From UBA1172 sp049889655 (GTDB taxonomy: Bacteria > Pseudomonadota > Alphaproteobacteria > Puniceispirillales > UBA1172): a stretch of 40,867 nt of DNA. The DNA is taken from NCBI GenBank assembly GCA_049889655.1, contig JBMHCY010000035.1, positions 1 to 40,867 on the forward strand, in the 5' to 3' direction. The stretch's first letter is position 1. Each line of letters begins with the position of its first letter. A program made the translations under genes and the position numbers. The notes under the pieces were generated by a model. That model ran no database searches. It was not told the DNA's origin and worked only from the letters and a program-made list of their open reading frames with translations. This document shows positions 7,890 to 14,427 of this stretch, in pieces.

Positions 7890-8702
7890 ATGACCGTTGC
7901 TGAAATCAAAATCGCCCTGCCCGGGGCTTCCGGCCGGATGGGTCGGATGATCACGAAAGCCATTGCTGAAACCGAAGGCTTCCGTCTGGTGGCGGCATCC
8001 GATCATGCGGCCTCGCCCCATATCGGGGCCGATACGGGCTTGCTCAACGGCCTTGGTGAAAGCGGCGTTGTGATCACCGATGATGCAGCTGCCCTTCTCA
8101 AGGCCGGGGCTGATGTGATGATTGATTTCACCACCGCCGAGGCCAGCCTTGGCCACGCGCAGCTGGCGGCAGAATCCGGGTTGCCCATCGTTATCGGCAC
8201 CACTGGCCATGATCAGGATCAGAGCGCGGCCCTGACAGCAGCGGCAGCGCAAAACACCGTCGTCTGGTGCGCCAATACTTCTGTCGGGGTGACGCTGCTG
8301 ACACGCCTTGTCGAAGATGCTGTCCGTTCTCTCGGCGGCGGCTGGGATGTTGAGATTGTCGAAACCCATCACCGCCACAAGATTGATGCACCTTCCGGCA
8401 CGGCTCTTGCGCTTGGCCATGCGGCAGCCCGGGGGCGAGATGTCGATCTCGATGATGTGGCTGACTGGGCCCGCCACGGCATCACCGGTGAACGTGATGA
8501 CAGCGCCATCGGCTTTGCGGTGATGCGCGGCGGTGATGTTGTCGGCGAACACAGCGTCATGCTTTACGGGCAGTCCGAGCGGATCGAACTCACCCACCGG
8601 GCCACCGACCGCATGATCTTTGCCCGCGGCGCATTGCGGGCGGCACGCTGGGCGGCGGAACACGGCAGCCCCGGTCTCTACACCATGCATGATGTGCTGT
8701 GA
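7890..8702 (+). CDS. dapB: 4-hydroxy-tetrahydrodipicolinate reductase
   Basis: DapB reduces hydroxy-tetrahydrodipicolinate with NAD(P)H in the lysine and meso-diaminopimelate pathway, supplying peptidoglycan precursors. The 270-residue protein opens with a Rossmann GASGRMGRMI nucleotide-binding loop and carries the family signature EIVETHHRHKIDAPSGTAL, in which His160-His161 and Lys164 correspond to the catalytic His and Lys of the family. NTSVGVTLL and RAALRAARWA are further conserved blocks. The frame extends to a GTG at 7872, but the GGAGGAG at 7877-7883 serves the ATG at 7890 with six-base spacing. The stop TGA directly abuts the stop codon of the convergent DUF2244 gene. Confidence 0.97.
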   Translation: MTVAEIKIALPGASGRMGRMITKAIAETEGFRLVAASDHAASPHIGADTGLLNGLGESGVVITDDAAALLKAGADVMIDFTTAEASLGHAQLAAESGLPIVIGTTGHDQDQSAALTAAAAQNTVVWCANTSVGVTLLTRLVEDAVRSLGGGWDVEIVETHHRHKIDAPSGTALALGHAAARGRDVDLDDVADWARHGITGERDDSAIGFAVMRGGDVVGEHSVMLYGQSERIELTHRATDRMIFARGALRAARWAAEHGSPGLYTMHDVL

Positions 8703-9206
8703 TCAGCGCTTGACGCGATCCAGCATCGAATTGATTTCCGGCAGAAGCTGCTTTTTTTCAGCCTGATGCAGAAATGCCCCGATCTCGGCTTCCTTGCCGT
8801 GGCTGCGGACGACCAGTTTTTCGGTTTCCGTATGGGCCCGTTCAGGATCCTTTTCGAGCCGTGCCTGCAGCCAGGGGGTGGATAATTCTTCAACCTCGGT
8901 ATGGCCGCTGGCATCGGTGCGCTCAATGCGGAAGGTTTTTGCATCGGCCGCCAGGGTTTCGCGCTTGCGGGCAGCACGGAAGTTCATCCGGAAGGCCAGC
9001 CAGACAACCAGAATTTCCAGCCCCAGAAAGCCGATCACCGGCCATGCGCCAGCCAGAAAAAACCCGAGTCCGATGGTGAACATCAGCCCGGCCAGCACCA
9101 GCATGAGAATCCTGAAACCGCGGGGGGAAAGGCTGCGATGGGGCCAGAGAACGATACCGTGCCGGGAAGAAGACGGCTCTTGTTGCAACTCATCAGACAT
9201 GGACAT
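8703..9206 (-). CDS. DUF2244 family membrane protein
   Basis: This 167-residue protein matches the DUF2244 pattern: a short cytoplasmic head with LWPHRSLSPRGFRILM, two adjacent transmembrane helices (about residues 31-50 and 54-71), then a soluble domain starting WLAFRMNFRAAR. The conserved STPWLQARLE and LVVRSHGKEAEIGAFL segments follow, near the C-terminus. The function is unknown. A DUF2244 gene beside nth or dapB is a recurrent alphaproteobacterial arrangement, which supports the call but not a role. ATG 9206 is chosen (AGG seven bases upstream); a second in-frame ATG lies at 9200. It converges on dapB with no base between the stops and diverges from nth over 64 bp. Confidence 0.8.
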   Translation of the reverse strand: MSMSDELQQEPSSSRHGIVLWPHRSLSPRGFRILMLVLAGLMFTIGLGFFLAGAWPVIGFLGLEILVVWLAFRMNFRAARKRETLAADAKTFRIERTDASGHTEVEELSTPWLQARLEKDPERAHTETEKLVVRSHGKEAEIGAFLHQAEKKQLLPEINSMLDRVKR

Positions 9207-9270
9207 AACATGGCCTGCATGGGGGGTCAGGTCAATCGTGGCGTGATATTTCGCCCGTCAAGGAAAGGGG

Positions 9271-9945
9271 ATGCCGATGCCAGCCAAAGCGGAAAAACCG
9301 TCACCGAAAATGACCGCTGCCGATATCGAAAAGGTGTTTGTCACCCTGGCCGGGATCATGCCCGAACCGAAGACCGAACTGGAATTTGAAAATCCCTATA
9401 CCCTGCTTGTCGCGGTTGCGCTGTCGGCCCAGGCCACGGATGTGAGCGTCAACAAGGCGACAAAGGCCCTGTTCAGGGAGGTCAAAACCCCGGAAGCGAT
9501 GCTCGCCCTCGGCATCGACAGGCTCAAGGACCATATCAAGACCATCGGCCTCTACAACACCAAGGCGGCGAATGTGATGAAGATGGCAGCATTGCTGATC
9601 CGTGATCATGGTGGCGAGGTGCCGCAGGACCGCGACAGCCTCGAGGCCCTGCCCGGGGTCGGCCGCAAGACAGCCAATGTTGTGCTCAACGAAGCTTTTG
9701 GCGTGCCGACCATCGCTGTCGATACCCATATCTTCCGTGTCGGCAACCGCACCGGCATGGCTGTCGGCTCGACTCCGCTGGCGGTGGAAAAACTGCTCGA
9801 AAAGCGTGTCCCGGAACTGTACCGCAAGGCTGCCCATCACTGGCTGATCCTGCATGGCCGCTATACCTGTGTGGCGCGCAAACCGAAATGTGGGGCCTGC
9901 CCGATCATCGACCAGTGCCGCTATCGTCACAAAACCGAGTTTTAG
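9271..9945 (+). CDS. nth: Endonuclease III (DNA glycosylase/AP lyase)
   Basis: Nth removes oxidised pyrimidines in base excision repair and cleaves the abasic site. The 224-residue protein has the helix-hairpin-helix LPGVGRKTANVVL with the catalytic Lys, the downstream AVDTHIFRV containing the catalytic Asp, and a C-terminal 4Fe-4S loop Cys200-x6-Cys207-x2-Cys210-x5-Cys216. SAQATDVSVNKAT is the conserved N-terminal helix region. The start is ATG 9271 with AGGA six bases upstream; ATG 9277 is also possible. The stop TAG is one base from the stop of the convergent lipoprotein gene. Confidence 0.97.
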   Translation: MPMPAKAEKPSPKMTAADIEKVFVTLAGIMPEPKTELEFENPYTLLVAVALSAQATDVSVNKATKALFREVKTPEAMLALGIDRLKDHIKTIGLYNTKAANVMKMAALLIRDHGGEVPQDRDSLEALPGVGRKTANVVLNEAFGVPTIAVDTHIFRVGNRTGMAVGSTPLAVEKLLEKRVPELYRKAAHHWLILHGRYTCVARKPKCGACPIIDQCRYRHKTEF

Positions 9946-9946
9946 G

Positions 9947-10513
9947 CTAGAGCCCGGCCAGCCGGGCCATTTCCTGCCGACAGGTCACCGGATCGACAAC
10001 CTCGCCACGCCGCCGGTGGCGATGCTGAAGGGCGGTGACAGTCTCGCCATCGGCCAGCACGAAATCAATAATGCAATTCGGCATCCGGTACTGCCAGACT
10101 TCGGCGATGCCTTCACGGCGACGGAGCACTGGCTCCCCCAGGGTTGACGCCAGGCCGGCACGGGCTGTGCCGACGAGGCTCGCCGGGTCAAGCTCCGGCG
10201 GCGGTGGCGGGGCTTGCGGGGCAGGTTCCGGTGTGGGTGCCGGCGGCGGGGTGATGACAGCGGACAGCACCAGGGACTCATCCTCGGGCAGGGCCTGCAT
10301 TTCATCCTCGGCAAGGTCTGTTGCGGCGGCCGCTTCTGCTGTTGCCGCCTTTTCTGTTGCCCCTTCTTCTGTTGTCGGGGCGGGCTCAGCCGGTTTCACC
10401 TCGGCTGTCTTGGCGGCACGCAGGGGGGCCAGCGCATTGGTCTGCGCCGGTGTGGTGACACAGGCGGAGACGGCCAGCAACAGAATGATCATGGAAACAA
10501 CAGTACGCAGCAA
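9947..10513 (-). CDS. Small proline-rich lipoprotein with C-terminal WQY...C...C domain
   Basis: I do not recognise a named family. The 188-residue product has a short signal peptide with a lipobox ending VSAC (Cys18), so it is probably lipidated and exported. Residues about 20-110 are an Ala/Glu/Pro-rich linker, including PAPTPEPAPQAPPPPP. A compact C-terminal domain (about 113-188) contains LGEPVLRRREGIAEVWQYRM, with Cys147 and Cys178 placed to form a disulfide. The LGxP...RxEGxxxVWQY pattern recalls small alphaproteobacterial lipoproteins and, more loosely, SmpA/OmlA-like folds. The start is TTG at 10513 with AGGG about eight bases upstream; the ATG at 10492 would leave a signal peptide with no positive charge. 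It converges on nth. Confidence 0.7.
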   Translation of the reverse strand: MLRTVVSMIILLLAVSACVTTPAQTNALAPLRAAKTAEVKPAEPAPTTEEGATEKAATAEAAAATDLAEDEMQALPEDESLVLSAVITPPPAPTPEPAPQAPPPPPELDPASLVGTARAGLASTLGEPVLRRREGIAEVWQYRMPNCIIDFVLADGETVTALQHRHRRRGEVVDPVTCRQEMARLAGL

Positions 10514-10617
10514 CGGATGGCCCTGAAAGACAATGACGATGCTAGAGGTTTATCCTTTCATAATGGCTTTTTCAACGCTAAGTCTAGATGAACAGTGATT
10601 TGATACGGAATAAGACC

Positions 10618-11616
10618 ATGACTGACCAGAACCCGGCTTCCATCGTGACGATCGGAAACGCCATTGTCGATATCATCACCAAGGCCGATGACGCGTTCAT
10701 CGACGCCCAGGGCATGGTCAAGAGCGCCATGAACCTTGTCGATGCGGAAGCCTCAATGCGTCTTTATGATGCGATCGGCCCGGCCACGGAAATTTCCGGC
10801 GGTTCTGCTGCCAACACAGCCGTCGGGATTGTTTCCTGCGGCGGGTCTGCCGGGTTCATCGGTAAGATCGCCCGCGATACCCTCGGCCGCATCTTCGAAC
10901 ACGATATCCGTGCCGCCGGGGTGGCATTCCCGCCTGTCTATGATGATGACAGCGTCACGGCCTCTTCGATCATTGTCGTGACCCCTGATACCGAACGGAC
11001 AATGAACACCCATCTCGGTGCCTGCATCACCCTCGGTCCTGATGATATGGACGAAGCGATGATCGCGGCGGCGGAATGGGTCTATCTCGAAGGATATCTG
11101 TTTGATTCGCCGCAAGGCCCTGCCAGTTTTGACAAGACAGCGGCGATTGCCCGCGAAAACGGCACGAAACTGGCAGTCACCATGTCGGATTCCTGGTGTG
11201 TCGAACGCCATCACGGGCCCCTGACCGATTTTATTGCCGATCATGCGGACCTGATCTTCGGCAATGAGGAAGAAATCAAGGCGCTGATGGGCACGGATCT
11301 CGAAGAGGCCACGGCGAAACTGCCCGGGCTGGTGAAAGAATGTGTCATCACCCGGGGTGCTGAAGCATCGATGGTTGTCGATCCCTCCGGGGTTATCAGC
11401 GTGCCGGTCGAAGCCGATGTCGCGGTGGTCGATACCACCGGGGCGGGTGATCTGTTTGCCGGCGGCTACCTGTTCGGACGCCAAAAAGGGCTGACGCTCG
11501 AACAGTCCGCCCGCATCGGGGCACTGGCGGCAGCAGAGGTGATCAGCCATTACGGGGCCCGCCCCGAGACAGCGCTGGAGACGCTGATCAGCCACCACAA
11601 TCTCGGTTCCGCCTGA
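10618..11616 (+). CDS. PfkB-family carbohydrate kinase, adenosine kinase-like
   Basis: This 332-residue cytosolic kinase belongs to the PfkB/ribokinase family. ISGGSAANTAVG is the first PfkB signature region, and DTTGAGDLFAGGYLFG (Asp272-Asp278, with Asp278 the likely catalytic base) is the second, anion-hole signature. The N-terminal TIGNAIVDII and the segment VYLEGYLFD are typical of the alphaproteobacterial adenosine kinase-like subgroup. Adenosine as substrate is therefore inferred, and another nucleoside or sugar cannot be excluded. The frame also has an ATG at 10588 without a ribosome binding site; ATG 10618, preceded by CGGAATAAG, fits homologue starts better. mutS follows after 71 bp. 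Confidence 0.88.
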   Translation: MTDQNPASIVTIGNAIVDIITKADDAFIDAQGMVKSAMNLVDAEASMRLYDAIGPATEISGGSAANTAVGIVSCGGSAGFIGKIARDTLGRIFEHDIRAAGVAFPPVYDDDSVTASSIIVVTPDTERTMNTHLGACITLGPDDMDEAMIAAAEWVYLEGYLFDSPQGPASFDKTAAIARENGTKLAVTMSDSWCVERHHGPLTDFIADHADLIFGNEEEIKALMGTDLEEATAKLPGLVKECVITRGAEASMVVDPSGVISVPVEADVAVVDTTGAGDLFAGGYLFGRQKGLTLEQSARIGALAAAEVISHYGARPETALETLISHHNLGSA

Positions 11617-11687
11617 GAGGATAATCACCTTGACAACAGCGTCGCTGCGTCGCCTCATCAAGGGTGAAGATAACCCCGGAAAGACCC

Positions 11688-14375
11688 ATGGCCGCGCCTG
11701 ACGACACCATGCTGATGACTGATTTCCCCGATTCCGGGTCCTCCGGCATTACGCCGATGATGGCCCAGTATCTGGAGGTCAAAAAGGATCACCCCGATTG
11801 TCTGCTGTTTTACCGGATGGGTGATTTCTACGAGATGTTCTTTGCCGATGCAGTATCGGCGGCAGCGGCGCTCGATATCACCCTGACGCGGCGGGGCAGT
11901 ATCGGTGAGCGCGATATCCCGATGTGCGGGGTGCCCTTCCATGCCGCCGAAACCTATCTGTCACGGCTGATCCGCAAGGGTTTCCGGGTGGCCATCTGTG
12001 AGCAGGCGGAAAGCCCCGAAGAAGCCAAGAAACGCGGCAATAAAGGCCCGCTGAAGAGAGCGGTGGTCAGGATCGTCACCCCGGGGACGCTGATCGAGGA
12101 TGATTTTCTGCCGCCCCGCGAGAACAATTTTCTGGCCGCGCTGGGTTCATCCGGGGGCAGCCAGGCCCTCGCCTGGGTCGATCTCAGCACCGGGGTCTTC
12201 TCCGTCGAGGCACTGGATCAGGATCGGCTTGAAGAAGCCCTGGTTCGGCTTGCCGCCGCCGAGCTGATCGCTTCTGATCATCCTGCCGCCGACCATCCCT
12301 TCACGGATGGTGACGGCCATGGTCTTGTCGGCAGTGTGGCCCTGCGGCCGGCCACGGATTTTGACAGCAGCCGCGGTGAAAGGATGCTGAAAGACCTTTA
12401 CGGGGTGAGCACGCTTGATGGGATCGCCCGCCTCGATCGGGCAGAACTGGCCGCCGCTGCGGCGATCATCACCTATCTTGACCAGACCCAGAAAGGCCGG
12501 GATTTGCGGCTCAAGCCGGTGCGTCAGGTCTCGTCGGCCGGGATCATGGAAATCGATCCGGCCTCGCGGCGGTCGCTCGAGCTGAACCGGACTCTTGCCG
12601 GTGAAACCCGGGGCAGCCTGCTATCGGTGATCGACAAAACCCTCACTGCGGCGGGGGGACGGCTGCTGGCCGCCCGGCTGGCTGCACCGCTGACCGATGC
12701 TGACAGCATCAATGCACGGCTTGATCTGGCAGCGGTATTGGTCGAGGACCCGACCTTAAGTGCCCGTCTCGCCGAAGCCCTGCGGCAGATGCCCGATCTT
12801 GAACGGGCCCTGTCGCGGCTGTCGCTCGGCCATGGCGGCCCCCGGGATCTGGCCGCGATTGTCGACGGGCTCAAGGCGGCGCATGACATGGCAGCGGCGA
12901 TCGGAAAGCGGCGGCCGAGTCTGATGGCCGAGGGCAGCCTCGAGACCATGGCCGAGACCTTGCGCGGGGCCGCCCCGCTGATCCCGCAGATCGATGACAG
13001 GCTCGGGGATACCCTGCCGCTGCTGGCCCGTGATGGCGGTTTCATCCGTGCCGGGGCTGATGCAGCACTGGATGAGTTGCGCGCCCTGCGTGATGAAAGC
13101 CACCGCCTGATCGCCCAGTTGCAGGCCCGCTATGCGGATATCTCGGGTGTTGGCTCGCTCAAGATCAAGCACAACAACGTCCTCGGCTATCATATCGAGG
13201 TCCGCAGCAACCATGCCGAGGCGATGCAGGCGCAGGAGATTTTCATCCACCGCCAGACGACGGCACAGACTGTCCGTTTCACCACGACTGAACTGGGCGA
13301 GCTTGAACGCGAGATGGGCTCGGCTGCCGACCGGGCCCTGGCGCTTGAGCTGGAGCATTTCGAGCAGTTGCGGGAAAAGGTTCTCAGCAACGCTCCGGCG
13401 ATCGCCGTCACCGCTGATGATGCGGCCCGGCTCGATGTGGCCGTGGCGACAACGGTGCTGGCTGAAACCTGGCATTACTGCCGCCCTCAGGTCGAAGACA
13501 GCACCCGCTTTGATATCACCGAAGGCCGCCATCCGGTGGTCGAACAGATGCTGTCCCGCAGCGGTGAACATCCGTTTATCGCCAATGATTGCCAGCTCGG
13601 GGATGATGACAGCATCTGGTTGCTGACCGGCCCGAACATGGCGGGGAAATCGACCTTCTTGCGGCAGAATGCCCTCATTGCGATCATGGCGCAGGCCGGG
13701 CTCTATGTGCCGGCGACAGCGGCGGTGATCGGCATTGTTGACAGGCTGTTCTGCCGTGTCGGGGCGGCGGATGATCTGGCGACAGGACGATCCACCTTTA
13801 TGGTCGAAATGGTCGAAACGGCGGCGATCCTCAACCGGTCAGGGCCCGGGGCACTTGTCATCCTTGATGAAATCGGCCGCGGCACGGCCACCTATGACGG
13901 GCTTTCCCTTGCCTGGGCGGTGGTTGAATATCTGCATGAGATCAACCGCTGCCGAACGCTGTTTGCCACCCATTACCATGAACTGAATGCCCTCGGCCGC
14001 AGCCTCAAGCGGCTCAGCAGCCATGCGATGAAGGTTCGCGAATGGCAGGGGGAGATCGTCTTTCTGCATGAAGTGACCGAGGGTGCGGCAGACCGATCCT
14101 ACGGGATTCATGTCGCCCGGCTGGCGGGGATTCCCGCCGGGGTGCTGGACCGTGCCGAACAGGTTCTCGCCAGCCTTGTCGAGGAAAACGCCCCGATCAG
14201 CGCTTCGGTGGTTGATGATCTGCCGCTGTTTTCGGTCGAGACATCCGCCGCCGCACCGGCCCAAAGCGATGATAGCCTCGGCAAGGCGGTGGATGAGATA
14301 CTGCCCGATACCATGACACCGCTCGAAGCCCTTGAAGCACTCTACCGGCTGAAATCGCTGCGTGACGGGAACTAG
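11688..14375 (+). CDS. mutS: DNA mismatch repair protein MutS
   Basis: MutS recognises mismatches and small loops and recruits MutL. The 895-residue protein has the mismatch-binding domain with RMGDFYEMFF (the F-x-E motif, near residue 45), then connector, core, lever and clamp regions (HNNVLGYHIEV lies in the clamp region). The C-terminal ABC-type ATPase has Walker A TGPNMAGKST (near residue 646), Walker B VILDEIGRGTATYDG (near 726) and FATHYHELN. The C-terminal tail is short, as in many Alphaproteobacteria. ATG 11688 with GGAAAGA upstream is preferred over an in-frame GTG at 11664. It lies between the PfkB kinase and glnD. Confidence 0.97.
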   Translation: MAAPDDTMLMTDFPDSGSSGITPMMAQYLEVKKDHPDCLLFYRMGDFYEMFFADAVSAAAALDITLTRRGSIGERDIPMCGVPFHAAETYLSRLIRKGFRVAICEQAESPEEAKKRGNKGPLKRAVVRIVTPGTLIEDDFLPPRENNFLAALGSSGGSQALAWVDLSTGVFSVEALDQDRLEEALVRLAAAELIASDHPAADHPFTDGDGHGLVGSVALRPATDFDSSRGERMLKDLYGVSTLDGIARLDRAELAAAAAIITYLDQTQKGRDLRLKPVRQVSSAGIMEIDPASRRSLELNRTLAGETRGSLLSVIDKTLTAAGGRLLAARLAAPLTDADSINARLDLAAVLVEDPTLSARLAEALRQMPDLERALSRLSLGHGGPRDLAAIVDGLKAAHDMAAAIGKRRPSLMAEGSLETMAETLRGAAPLIPQIDDRLGDTLPLLARDGGFIRAGADAALDELRALRDESHRLIAQLQARYADISGVGSLKIKHNNVLGYHIEVRSNHAEAMQAQEIFIHRQTTAQTVRFTTTELGELEREMGSAADRALALELEHFEQLREKVLSNAPAIAVTADDAARLDVAVATTVLAETWHYCRPQVEDSTRFDITEGRHPVVEQMLSRSGEHPFIANDCQLGDDDSIWLLTGPNMAGKSTFLRQNALIAIMAQAGLYVPATAAVIGIVDRLFCRVGAADDLATGRSTFMVEMVETAAILNRSGPGALVILDEIGRGTATYDGLSLAWAVVEYLHEINRCRTLFATHYHELNALGRSLKRLSSHAMKVREWQGEIVFLHEVTEGAADRSYGIHVARLAGIPAGVLDRAEQVLASLVEENAPISASVVDDLPLFSVETSAAAPAQSDDSLGKAVDEILPDTMTPLEALEALYRLKSLRDGN

Positions 14376-14427
14376 GCTGGCGGCCCGGGCAGGGATTGGC
14401 TAGAATGCGGCGGGAAGGACATTCGCC

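Noticed and set aside
11630..11658. TTGACA before mutS as a promoter -35 box
   Set aside because: The -35 is perfect, but the hexamer 17 bases later (CCTCAT) matches the -10 at only three positions, so it was not listed as a promoter.
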